This document shows, in pieces, positions 51,667 to 59,622 of a stretch of 64,000 nucleotides of DNA. The position numbers and the translations under genes were made by a program. How positions within the stretch are numbered: the first letter of the stretch is position 1; each line of letters starts with the position of its first letter. A model generated the notes under the pieces. The model worked only from the letters and a program-made list of their open reading frames with translations, searched no databases and was not told the origin of the DNA. The stretch spans positions 2,852,001 to 2,916,000 of the forward strand of contig NZ_JAPJZI010000001.1 of assembly GCF_027944115.1 (NCBI RefSeq). Direction: 5' to 3'. This DNA comes from Hoeflea prorocentri (GTDB lineage Bacteria > Pseudomonadota > Alphaproteobacteria > Rhizobiales > Rhizobiaceae).

Positions 51667-53544
51667 TCAGTTCCTCTCTGTTGTCGTTTTTTGCTTGGGA
51701 TTTTCGGTTTCTTCCTGCCCGTAAACTGTATTGAGGTCGCTGGCCGCTCCGCGGCCCAGATATGCCTCTATCACCTGGCTGTTGCGGCGCACTTCATCAG
51801 CCGTGCCTCCGGCGATTAGCTCACCCTGGTTCAGAACCAGCACCCTGTCGGAAAGGTTACGCACAAAGGCCTGGTCGTGCTCGATCACCAAAAGGCTCAG
51901 CCCGAAGCGCGCCTTCAGCCGCGTTATGATATCCGCCAGATCCGCCGACTCCGTCTCATTCATCCCGGCTGTCGGTTCGTCGAGCAGCAACACGGATGGC
52001 GCCAGCGCCACGGCGCGCGCGATCTCCACCCGGCGGCGGCGGCCGTAGGAAAGCTCGCCGGCCGGCGTTTGCGCGACGTCCGAGAGGCCGAGTTCTGCAA
52101 GCAGCTCGAACGCCCGCGACCGCGGGTCGTCCGCCACGTCGAGTGCGGCCAGTCTGACGTTGTCGGCAACGCTCATGGTTTCGAACAGGCGAATATTCTG
52201 GAATGTCCGCGCAATGCCCCTGCGCGCCACCAAATGCGGCACATCGCCAGTAATCGCTTCGCCATTGAGATAAACGGCGCCGGCATCAGGCCGGATAACC
52301 CCGGTGACAAGGTTGACCAGCGTGGTCTTGCCCGACCCGTTCGGTCCGATCAGGCTGAGGGTTTCCCCCCTTTTCAGCGCAAAGCTGACATCCGAGAGCG
52401 CCTTGACACCGGCGAAGCTCTTCGACAATCCGCGAAGCTCAAGCGCCGGTTGGGTACCAGACGCGGTGACTGATGCGGCGGGCTGCACTGAAGCGGCCGA
52501 GGCATTGGCAGATGTCGGCGCTGGCAGCCTGGCGAACAATCGCGACGACGGCTCCCGCCAGGCGATCAGCCCGCTCGGGCGACGATACATAATAAAAAGG
52601 ATAGCGCCGGCCAGCACCAATTGGCTAAGCCCAAAGAGCGGAGGCAGCCCCGCGGCCTCGAGCCAGGGCGCGCCCTCGATGCGGCGCGTCAGCTCCGACA
52701 GCGCCGTGACGAGCCCTGTCCCGACCACCGCGCCGGTGACCGTTGACACCCCGCCGACAATGGCCATCGCCAGCAGCGCGAACATTTGCACGAAATAGAA
52801 CTGCCGTGGGCTGATGACCGTCAGGTAGTGAGCAAGCAGAAGCCCGGATCCGGCGATCAGCATTGCGCTGAGTGTCCAACCGACCAGACGGACCCGGAAA
52901 ACCGCGACACCGGACGCGGCGGCCGACAATTCGTTGTCCCGGGACGCCTGCAGTTTCAGCCCGGTCGGTGTAACCCGGAACACAAGCGCCACAGCAACTG
53001 TGAACAGGGCAAAGCCAAGCGGCAACCACAAGCCGTCAAGCGCGCCGAAGCCAAAAAGCGGCTGGATACCCCGCGTCAGATCGCGCGCGCCGATCAGGAC
53101 GCCATGGATAATGACAAGGATACCGATCGTCGCGATCGGGGCGGTATCGACGGGTAGCCGGCAAACCGACAGTCCGATAACCACGGCAACAAGACCCACG
53201 ACCAGCATCACGATGGGCACGGCAGCAATGACCGGCAAATCAACGGCGATAAGCCAGTCCGGCAAGCCAGGCAGGAATTGCGCCTTCATGACGGTCGGCA
53301 GGGTCAGGTAAGCGCCGAAATAAGCTCCGAGCGACATGAAACCGATGTGGCCAAAAGTCATGACCCCGGAAAAGCCCATGAAGACCACGATCGAGAGCAC
53401 CGCAGACAGGTTGATCAGGAAAAGCGCCGCGACACGCATGCCGGTTTCGGGGATCGCAAAGCTGAGGACCGCACAGGCCACGAGCACCGCCCCCCCTATG
53501 ATGAGGAAGTCCATCACCGATGATCTGATGGCTAGTCGATCCAT
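51667..53544 (-). CDS. Fused branched-chain amino acid-type ABC permease-ATPase (LivM-LivG)
   Basis: A 625-residue fusion. Residues 1 to about 330 are a LivM-type permease (eight or more helices; SGVMTFGHIGFMSLGAYFGAY, GGVSTVTGAVVGT). A short alanine-rich linker (about 345-365) leads to a LivG-type ATPase with Walker A GPNGSGKTT, the long switch FKNIRLF-like TFQNIRLFE, signature ELSYGRRRRVEIARAV and LLLDEPTAGMN. First gene of the transporter/catabolic operon. ATG 53544 has GAGG very close; ATG 53514 is an alternative start. The fusion fixes one-to-one stoichiometry and occurs in other proteobacteria. Confidence 0.93.
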   Translation of the reverse strand: MDRLAIRSSVMDFLIIGGAVLVACAVLSFAIPETGMRVAALFLINLSAVLSIVVFMGFSGVMTFGHIGFMSLGAYFGAYLTLPTVMKAQFLPGLPDWLIAVDLPVIAAVPIVMLVVGLVAVVIGLSVCRLPVDTAPIATIGILVIIHGVLIGARDLTRGIQPLFGFGALDGLWLPLGFALFTVAVALVFRVTPTGLKLQASRDNELSAAASGVAVFRVRLVGWTLSAMLIAGSGLLLAHYLTVISPRQFYFVQMFALLAMAIVGGVSTVTGAVVGTGLVTALSELTRRIEGAPWLEAAGLPPLFGLSQLVLAGAILFIMYRRPSGLIAWREPSSRLFARLPAPTSANASAASVQPAASVTASGTQPALELRGLSKSFAGVKALSDVSFALKRGETLSLIGPNGSGKTTLVNLVTGVIRPDAGAVYLNGEAITGDVPHLVARRGIARTFQNIRLFETMSVADNVRLAALDVADDPRSRAFELLAELGLSDVAQTPAGELSYGRRRRVEIARAVALAPSVLLLDEPTAGMNETESADLADIITRLKARFGLSLLVIEHDQAFVRNLSDRVLVLNQGELIAGGTADEVRRNSQVIEAYLGRGAASDLNTVYGQEETENPKQKTTTERN

Positions 53545-53605
53545 TGCCTCACATGCGCGTTTGCTTCATCGACGGTAAGTCTGATGGAGGTTTCAGCGTA
53601 TGTCA

Positions 53606-53657
53606 ATATTTTTTCATATCAGCACATTTTGATCGCCATCGAATGTTTTTTTCATTC
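53606..53657. promoter_or_regulatory. AT-rich inverted repeats in the transporter operon promoter, RpiR-like
   Basis: ATATTTTTTCATAT at 53606-53619 and GAATG-TTTTTTT-CATTC at 53641-53657 share the TGAAAA core of the RpiR-like sites near 44341 and 24158. They lie 62-113 bases upstream of the LivM-LivG start. Confidence 0.5.
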
Positions 53658-53879
53658 ACTGACATTGCCTGACTGCGCAATGCGCGGATGCCGCTCCGTC
53701 GAAAAAACTACAAAAAGACGCCAGTGGAACTCGCTATCGCCACGTGGTGGACCTCTCGTGCGGGCGAGCACCGTGCGAGACTATTGGTCCTTCATTTGAG
53801 TTCACCGCTGGCGGCTGCAATACGTTTACAGCCGGCATCCAGCTCGCTTTTGAACAAGCGAGCGATGGGCGAAAATAGC

Positions 53880-54113
53880 GGACAAATGAACTGTCCCGCC
53901 GGGCACAACCGCATGCCCGCCGGCCATATCATCGAAAACGATACGGCTTTTTATACTTTCCTGCCGGCGGAGACCGGCCTCGCTGTCGTGCCCGGCTGCG
54001 TCTTCGGACAATCCAATCATTTCCGGTAGTGGTTTGCCTATTCGGAGGCCGACATAAAGGACGGGTGTCGCAGGATCAATGAGGCGGTCAGGCGACATGC
54101 GCTTCCTTATTGA
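53880..54113 (+). pseudogene. C-terminal remnant of an aspartate aminotransferase (class I)
   Basis: In one frame the DNA encodes RMPAGHIIENDTAFYTFLP, then ETGLAVVPGCVFGQSNHFR, a TAG stop at 54027-54029, then WFAYSEADIKDGCRRINEAV and a final TGA at 54111. This matches, in order, the last 70 or so residues of rhizobial aspartate aminotransferases, where FRISYATSE...ACRRI follows the AVVPG block. The internal stop and the lack of the N-terminal 320 residues show that the gene is dead. It runs opposite to both flanking operons. I cannot place its upstream end exactly. Confidence 0.75.
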
Positions 54114-54561
54114 ATGAACGACCCCATGAAACACCATGAGCTTTGCAACGCCATAGCACTGCAAACGTGAATATCGGTCCGTCAGGCGCGGAAATCGGCG
54201 ATGCCGTTTGGCGATGAAAAGACAGGTGGCAGGTGCGAAAGCGGATCCGATGCATGGCGCAGGTATATGCGCCGTCAAACCAGTACAGTCAGCAATTCCT
54301 GCGACCTTCCTTGGCGCTGTCAATTTCGTTTGAAATCCGACATCGAGATGAAGCGTCACTATCCGGATCGGCGATCCCCGCAGACCACTTGCTGAATGCT
54401 GTGGTGAAGCCCTTCCCGCACCGCCGAATTGCAGCTGGCCGGCCGCCGTTGTCATGATTGTTCGGTACGTTTGTCGGACCAGGCACCCTGAGATGTATCA
54501 AATTAGGGAGCGACAGGTTTAGTCGAATAATTCCAACCTCCAGACCCGCATCAGGGCATCA
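54114..54561. other. Region without recognisable gene
   Basis: 448 bases between the aminotransferase remnant and the GntR-type regulator. Open frames cross it on both strands but none shows a protein family pattern; likely more decayed sequence. Confidence 0.4.
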
Positions 54562-55218
54562 TTAGGAATCGACCGCAGCGACAAGTTTGTCACGAGCCTC
54601 ATCAAGGTGGCGTTTGAGGTAGTTGCAATATGTAACAGCATCGCGGCTCTTTAACGCGTCAAGAAGCGGAACGTGAGAAGCAGCAAGCGCCTCCATATCA
54701 TCATGAAAGCCGCTGAGATGCACCATCGAATATCGTATTTCACAAGCGATCTGATCAAAGAACTGCAGCAAGCGTGTGTTACCGGACATCTCGCAAATGA
54801 GCCGATGGAACCGAAAATCTTCTTCAGTTTGACGGAGCGGATCGTTGTTGCTGGCTGCTTCACGGATTGCTTCATATTGACATTCAAGCCGGCCGGTTTC
54901 CGCTTCAGTGATGGATTGCACCACCTGCTGACCAGCAGCGTGCTCCAGTGCCAATCGTACCTGGAAGAGTTCTGCGATCTTTGGCGCAGATATTCTGCGA
55001 AGGAAGAAGCCTCGACGCGGATGCGATTCGATTAAACCCTGGCTCTCAAGCCGCCGCAGCGCCTCCCGCAATGGCGCGCGACTGATCTCGAACTGCTGTG
55101 AGAGATGCACCTCGTTGAGCCGGGAGCCCGGTTCCAGATCGCCCTCGAGAATGGCCTTGGTCAGGGTTTCCGACACCTGAGAAACCAAGTCCTGTCGTTT
55201 GAATGCTGCGAATGTCAT
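54562..55218 (-). CDS. GntR-family regulator, FCD (FadR) subfamily
   Basis: A 218-residue regulator. The winged helix-turn-helix is at about residues 10-75 (LEPGSRLNEVHLSQQFEISR, cut; APLREALRRLESQGLI), followed by the all-helical FCD ligand-binding domain (about 85-210; EEDFRFHRLICEMSGN with metal-type Asp and His). ATG 55218 with GGAG eight bases before is preferred to the TTG at 55245. It is divergent from the aldolase/transporter operon, and a perfect 16-base palindrome lies between them. It likely represses that operon until a carboxylate ligand is present. Confidence 0.92.
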   Translation of the reverse strand: MTFAAFKRQDLVSQVSETLTKAILEGDLEPGSRLNEVHLSQQFEISRAPLREALRRLESQGLIESHPRRGFFLRRISAPKIAELFQVRLALEHAAGQQVVQSITEAETGRLECQYEAIREAASNNDPLRQTEEDFRFHRLICEMSGNTRLLQFFDQIACEIRYSMVHLSGFHDDMEALAASHVPLLDALKSRDAVTYCNYLKRHLDEARDKLVAAVDS

Positions 55219-55296
55219 CGTCCGGGCTCCGTGTGTCTGGCTCAATCCTGGCCGTCAAAGCCTGCTTAGGCGAATAATCCACTTCTGTCGAATAGT

Positions 55297-55312
55297 ATAC
55301 TGTCGACAGTAT
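55297..55312. promoter_or_regulatory. GntR/FCD-type operator, perfect 16-base palindrome
   Basis: ATACTGTCGACAGTAT is perfectly symmetric and has the GTCGAC centre often seen in FCD-type GntR operators. It lies 79 bases before the GntR start and 51 before the aldolase start, so one site can control both directions. Confidence 0.75.
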
Positions 55313-55362
55313 GTAATTTTATTGTTAAGCGTATCGCAATGGGATGCTTAAGGGAGAACGAC

Positions 55363-56127
55363 ATGGGGGTGGAAACGACAGCCCGTGAAGTCGCGCATTG
55401 TAATCGCAAGGACCTGGCGGCCGCCTACCGGCTGGTCGCCCATTTCAACCTCGACGACAGTATCTTTACCCACATCTCCGCAAAGGCGGCGCCAGATAAG
55501 GAAACCTTCCTTATCAACGCCTATGGGCTGCGGTTCACAGAAGTGACAGCTGAGAATCTGGTCGAAGTCGATCTGGACGGAAACATCGTTCACGATCCGC
55601 TGGGCGCGGGGATCAATGCAGCCGGCTTCCTGATCCACTCGGCTGTGCATGCTGCCCGTCCTGATTTGGCATGTGTCATGCACACGCATACGGTTGCCGG
55701 GGTCGCGGTTGCATCGCAGGCAGGCGGACTTCTGCCTCTCAATCAATGGTCCTTACAGTTCCATGACCGGCTGGCCTATCACGCCTATGAGGGTATCGCG
55801 CTGCTTGAGGGTGAGAAGGATCGTTTGGTGGCAGATCTGGGCACCAGATTGGCGATGGTCCTTCGCAATCACGGTCTCTTGACTTGCGGGCGCACGATCT
55901 CGCAGGCCTTCAAGCTGATGTACAATCTTGACCGCGCCTGCCGGGCGCAGATCGCGATTCAGTCGAGCGGATCGCCAACCGTTGCCGTGTCAGACAACAT
56001 TCGCAAGCTTACCGCAGATCAATACGAGATGTGGGAGACAGATCTGTATTCCAGGGACGTCGAATGGGAAGCCTATTTGCGGCTGGTGGAAGAGGAATAT
56101 CCTGATTTCTGCAAGTCCAGCGCTTAG
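55363..56127 (+). CDS. Class II aldolase/adducin family protein
   Basis: A 254-residue metal-dependent aldolase-fold protein. The zinc ligands are seen as HTHTVAG (two His) and, later, the third His in LRNHGLLTCG, with the catalytic-type Glu/Asp region near the phosphate loop HISAKAAPDKETFLINAYGL (cut from a longer run). This branch includes L-fuculose-phosphate aldolase relatives and many proteins of unknown substrate. ATG 55363, after AAGGGAGAACG, is preferred to ATG 55339. First gene of the operon with the dipeptide-type importer. Cleavage or isomerisation of a hydroxy-acid or sugar-like substrate is a fair inference. Confidence 0.88.
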   Translation: MGVETTAREVAHCNRKDLAAAYRLVAHFNLDDSIFTHISAKAAPDKETFLINAYGLRFTEVTAENLVEVDLDGNIVHDPLGAGINAAGFLIHSAVHAARPDLACVMHTHTVAGVAVASQAGGLLPLNQWSLQFHDRLAYHAYEGIALLEGEKDRLVADLGTRLAMVLRNHGLLTCGRTISQAFKLMYNLDRACRAQIAIQSSGSPTVAVSDNIRKLTADQYEMWETDLYSRDVEWEAYLRLVEEEYPDFCKSSA

Positions 56128-56179
56128 AGCCAACAACACAATAAAAATCCGCACAACAAACTAGGAGGAACTTTCAACA

Positions 56180-57730
56180 ATGCTAAAAACAATAATCCTG
56201 TCGACAGTGATCGCGCTAACCGCAGGGCCGGCCCTGGCCGAATCGCCAAAGTCCGGCGGTCGGGTAAATGTCGTTGTCCAACCTGAACCGCCAGGGCTGA
56301 TGCTTGGCCTCGTGCAAAACGGGCCGACACAGATGGTTGCGGGAAACATCTATGAGGGCCTGTTGCATTATGCTCCGGATCTTTCGCCACAGCCGCAATT
56401 GGCGGAGAGCTGGACAGTCAGCGATGATGCCACCACGTACACCTTCAATCTGGTAAAGGATGCGGTCTGGCACGACGGGACGCCCTTTACCTCGGCCGAT
56501 GTCGTGTTCTCGGTTGACACGTTCCTGCGCGAGACCCATGCCCGGCTTCGTGCCTCTCTCGTGCATGTGGAGAGCATCACTGCGCCCGACGATCATACCG
56601 TCGTCTTTCAACTGAAGCAGCCATTCGGTCCGTTCCTGGGTATTTTCGAAGTTGGCACAATGCCGATGATCCCCAAACATATCTATGACGGCACCAAATA
56701 TGCCGACAACCCTGCCAACAATACGCCAATTGGAACCGGGCCCTACAAGTTCGTGGAATGGCAAAAGGGTTCGCATATTCTTCTGGCCAAGAATGAGGAC
56801 TACTATGTCGAAGGCAAGCCTCATATTGACGAGATTTATTATCACGTTATTCCCGACGCAGCGTCACGGTCCGTTGCCTACGAGACCGGCAAGGTTGACG
56901 TTCTGCCAGGTGGATCGGTCGAGAATTTCGACGTTCCCCGTCTGACAGCGCTGGAAAATACCTGCGTAACCGATGCCGGGTGGGAATTCTTTGGACCACT
57001 GTCCTGGCTGTGGATCAACACAAGGTCGGCGCCTATGGACGATTCTCGTTTCCGCCAGGCAATCATGTACGCAATGGATCGGGAGTTTGCAAAGGACGTG
57101 CTTTGGAACGGTCTGGGCAAGGTTGCAACCGGCCCGGCTTCATCGGCGACCCGGTTCTACGACAACAACGTCAACATCTACGATCACAATCCAGAGAAGG
57201 CCAAGCAACTCCTGGCTGAAATGGACTATGACGGCACCCCGATCCGGCTCCTGCCACTGCCTTATGGCGAGACCTGGCAGCGCTGGGGCGAAGCTGTGAA
57301 GCAGAACCTGGAGGAGGTCGGCATCCCGGTCGAGACGGTCGCGACCGACGTGGCAGGCTGGAACCAGAAAATATCGGAATGGGACTTTGATCTCGCCTTT
57401 ACCTATCTCTACCAATATGGCGACCCGGCGCTTGGTGTCTCGCGAACCTATATCTCGTCGAACATCGCCAAGGGGACACCATGGAACAACGTTTCGGGTT
57501 ATACCGATGACGGCGTCGACAAACTCTTTGCCGATGCGGCGATCGCGCCAAGCGATGGCGAACGTCAGGTCCTCTACACCGAAGTCCAGCAAAAGATCGT
57601 TGACGATGTTCCTGTCGCGTGGCTGCTGGAACTCGGTTTTCCGACTATCTACCGTTGCGACATCAAGGACCTGGTGACCACCGCTATCGGACTGAACGAC
57701 GGTTTCCGGGACGCCTGGCTGGACCGGTAA
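56180..57730 (+). CDS. Dipeptide/opine-type ABC substrate-binding protein (family 5)
   Basis: A 516-residue periplasmic binding protein with signal peptide (1 to about 20, cut after GPALA). Family 5 features are GGRVNVVVQPEPPGLMLGL, YEGLLHYAPDLSPQPQLAESW, KDAVWHDGTPFTSADVVFSV and the central GTGPYKFVEW. It binds peptides, opines or similar amphipathic molecules for the permeases downstream. A strong AGGAGGAA precedes the ATG. A second CTGTCGACAG palindrome, the core of the GntR operator, lies inside the signal-peptide codons. A GC hairpin separates it from the permease genes. Confidence 0.93.
   Translation: MLKTIILSTVIALTAGPALAESPKSGGRVNVVVQPEPPGLMLGLVQNGPTQMVAGNIYEGLLHYAPDLSPQPQLAESWTVSDDATTYTFNLVKDAVWHDGTPFTSADVVFSVDTFLRETHARLRASLVHVESITAPDDHTVVFQLKQPFGPFLGIFEVGTMPMIPKHIYDGTKYADNPANNTPIGTGPYKFVEWQKGSHILLAKNEDYYVEGKPHIDEIYYHVIPDAASRSVAYETGKVDVLPGGSVENFDVPRLTALENTCVTDAGWEFFGPLSWLWINTRSAPMDDSRFRQAIMYAMDREFAKDVLWNGLGKVATGPASSATRFYDNNVNIYDHNPEKAKQLLAEMDYDGTPIRLLPLPYGETWQRWGEAVKQNLEEVGIPVETVATDVAGWNQKISEWDFDLAFTYLYQYGDPALGVSRTYISSNIAKGTPWNNVSGYTDDGVDKLFADAAIAPSDGERQVLYTEVQQKIVDDVPVAWLLELGFPTIYRCDIKDLVTTAIGLNDGFRDAWLDR
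56198..56207. promoter_or_regulatory. Second GntR-operator core inside the binding-protein gene
   Basis: CTGTCGACAG, identical to the core of the 55297 palindrome, falls 18 bases into the coding sequence. It may be an auxiliary operator; chance is possible. Confidence 0.35.
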
Positions 57731-57760
57731 CGCGATTTATCGCTAACATTTCGAGCGAAC

Positions 57761-57787
57761 GGCTGGGCGGCAACCAACCGCCCAGCC
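57761..57787 (+). terminator. Intra-operon hairpin after binding-protein gene
   Basis: A 10-bp perfect stem GGCTGGGCGG / CCGCCCAGCC with a seven-base loop. No T-run follows, so it probably stabilises the upstream mRNA and lowers permease expression. Confidence 0.55.
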
Positions 57788-57807
57788 CTTAAGCTGAAAG
57801 AGGGCCG

Positions 57808-58785
57808 ATGACGACCATCCGCTTCCTGGCATCGCGCCTTGTGAAGTCCATTGTGATTTTGCTGTGCATTGCGGTGCTGAATTTCTTTCTTATTCGTCTT
57901 GCGCCCGGCGATCCGGCCGCAGTGATGGCCGGGGAAGCCGGCGCATCGGACGAGATTTTCCTACAGCAGTTGAAAGAGAAATTCGGGCTTGACCAGCCAT
58001 TGCTGGTTCAGCTTCGAATCTACATGTGGGATATCGTCAGGTTTGATCTTGGCTTTTCCTACCGTCAGCAGATGCCCGTGTCGCAACTGATTTTCGAGCG
58101 GCTTCCCGCGACGCTTCTGATGACCGGAACTGCCTTTGTCCTGTCAATCCTGTTTGGCGTGGTCGGCGGTGTGCTGGCCGCGCAAAAGCCCGGAAGCTGG
58201 CGCGACACCGGGATCATGACGGCGGCGATCATCTTCTATGCGACCCCGCTTTTCTGGATTGCGCTGATGGCCGTCCTGCTTTTTTCGGTCCAGTTGGGTT
58301 GGTTGCCGGCCTTTGGGTTCGAGACGGTGGGTTCGGGCTACACCGGCCTCCAGAGGGCGCTGGACATCGCAAGGCATCTTGTCTTGCCGTCAATGACGCT
58401 GGCGCTGTTTTTTATGGCGGTCTATGCGCGCATGACGCGGGCATCGATGCTTGAGGTTGCCAGCATGGATTTCGTCAAGACCGCTCGCGCCAAAGGGGTG
58501 CCCGACAAGCTGATTCAGCGACGGCATATTCTGCGAAACGCGCTCTTGCCCGTTGTGACGCTTGCCGGCCTTCAGGCCGGACAGATGATTGGCGGCGCGG
58601 TGCTGACCGAAACGGTTTTTGCCTGGCCGGGGATTGGGCGCTTGATGTTCGATGCACTCCTACAAAGGGACTACAACCTTCTGCTTGGCGTTTTCCTCGT
58701 CTCTGCAATGCTGGTGATTGCCGTGAACATCCTCACCGACATTGTCTACCGCATGATCGATCCGCGAATTGGAGAAGGAGCATGA
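57808..58785 (+). CDS. Dipeptide-type ABC permease (DppB family)
   Basis: A 325-residue membrane permease with six helices. The N-terminal IRLAPGDPAAVMAGEAGAS and the KFGLDQPLLVQLRIYM stretch are DppB-specific. The EAA-type loop AKGVPDKLIQRRHILRNALLP (cut) is present, as are LAGLQAGQMIGGAVLTETVFAW signatures. Overlaps the next permease by four bases (ATGA). It forms a heterodimeric channel with the DppC-type product. Confidence 0.95.
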   Translation: MTTIRFLASRLVKSIVILLCIAVLNFFLIRLAPGDPAAVMAGEAGASDEIFLQQLKEKFGLDQPLLVQLRIYMWDIVRFDLGFSYRQQMPVSQLIFERLPATLLMTGTAFVLSILFGVVGGVLAAQKPGSWRDTGIMTAAIIFYATPLFWIALMAVLLFSVQLGWLPAFGFETVGSGYTGLQRALDIARHLVLPSMTLALFFMAVYARMTRASMLEVASMDFVKTARAKGVPDKLIQRRHILRNALLPVVTLAGLQAGQMIGGAVLTETVFAWPGIGRLMFDALLQRDYNLLLGVFLVSAMLVIAVNILTDIVYRMIDPRIGEGA

Positions 58786-59621
58786 AGGAATTCTGGAAGG
58801 CTTTCCGGCGCAACAAGGGCGCCGTCATCGGGCTTTGCCTGCTGCTTCTGGTGCTGGCGGTTAGTGCGACCGCGCCGCTTCTCGCCCCGGATTCCCCTTG
58901 GAAAATGGTCCAGCGTCCGTTCCTGCCGCCGCTGGTGGACCCGCACTTGCCGTTGGGCACAGATACCCTCGGCCGCGATGTCATGTCCGGTATACTCCAC
59001 GGTGCCCGGATTTCACTTATGGTCGGCGTCGTTGCAACAACCGTGGCGCTCCTCATCGGCATTCCTCTTGGAGCCATCGCCGGTTACTACAATGGGATTG
59101 TCGACGATGTGCTGATGCGGATTGCCGAATTTTTTCAAACAATCCCGAGCTTTGCGCTTGCGCTGGTTCTCGTGGCAATCCTCGAGCCGAGTGTCTGGTC
59201 GATTATCCTCTCCATCGGGATAGTCAGCTGGGTGCCGATCGCCCGGCTTGTCCGGGCCGAAGTTCTATCCCAGCGGTCACGCGAATATGTCGAGGCGGCG
59301 GTCCTTGCCGGGCAAAGCGACCTGAAGATCATCCTGCACCAGATCCTGCCCAACACACTCTCGGCCATACTGGTGATTTCCTCCCTGACAATCGCGTCGG
59401 CGATTTTGTTGGAATCGGCTTTGTCGTTCATAGGGCTTGGCGATCCCAATCTGATGTCATGGGGTTACATGATTGGCGCATCCCGGACCGTTATCCGTAC
59501 AGCCTGGTGGCTCAGTTTCTTCCCGGGCCTGGCCATCTTCCTCACCGTCCTTGCCTTTAACATGATTGGCGACGGGCTGAATGATGCGCTCAATCCGCGT
59601 CTCAACCGAACGGGTCGCTAA
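58782..59621 (+). CDS. Dipeptide-type ABC permease (DppC family)
   Basis: A 279-residue membrane permease. It has a short N-terminal tail (FRRNKGAVIGLCLLLLVLAV), the LGTDTLGRDVMSGILHGARIS block and EAA-loop EAAVLAGQSDLKIILHQILP, which are DppC signatures. Its stop lies two bases before the ATG of the double ATPase, so all importer genes are translationally linked. Confidence 0.95.
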   Translation: MKEFWKAFRRNKGAVIGLCLLLLVLAVSATAPLLAPDSPWKMVQRPFLPPLVDPHLPLGTDTLGRDVMSGILHGARISLMVGVVATTVALLIGIPLGAIAGYYNGIVDDVLMRIAEFFQTIPSFALALVLVAILEPSVWSIILSIGIVSWVPIARLVRAEVLSQRSREYVEAAVLAGQSDLKIILHQILPNTLSAILVISSLTIASAILLESALSFIGLGDPNLMSWGYMIGASRTVIRTAWWLSFFPGLAIFLTVLAFNMIGDGLNDALNPRLNRTGR

Positions 59622-59622
59622 G

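Noticed and set aside
53826-54455. A 209-codon minus-strand frame in the gap before the GntR gene
   Set aside because: Runs antisense through the aminotransferase remnant, with no family pattern.
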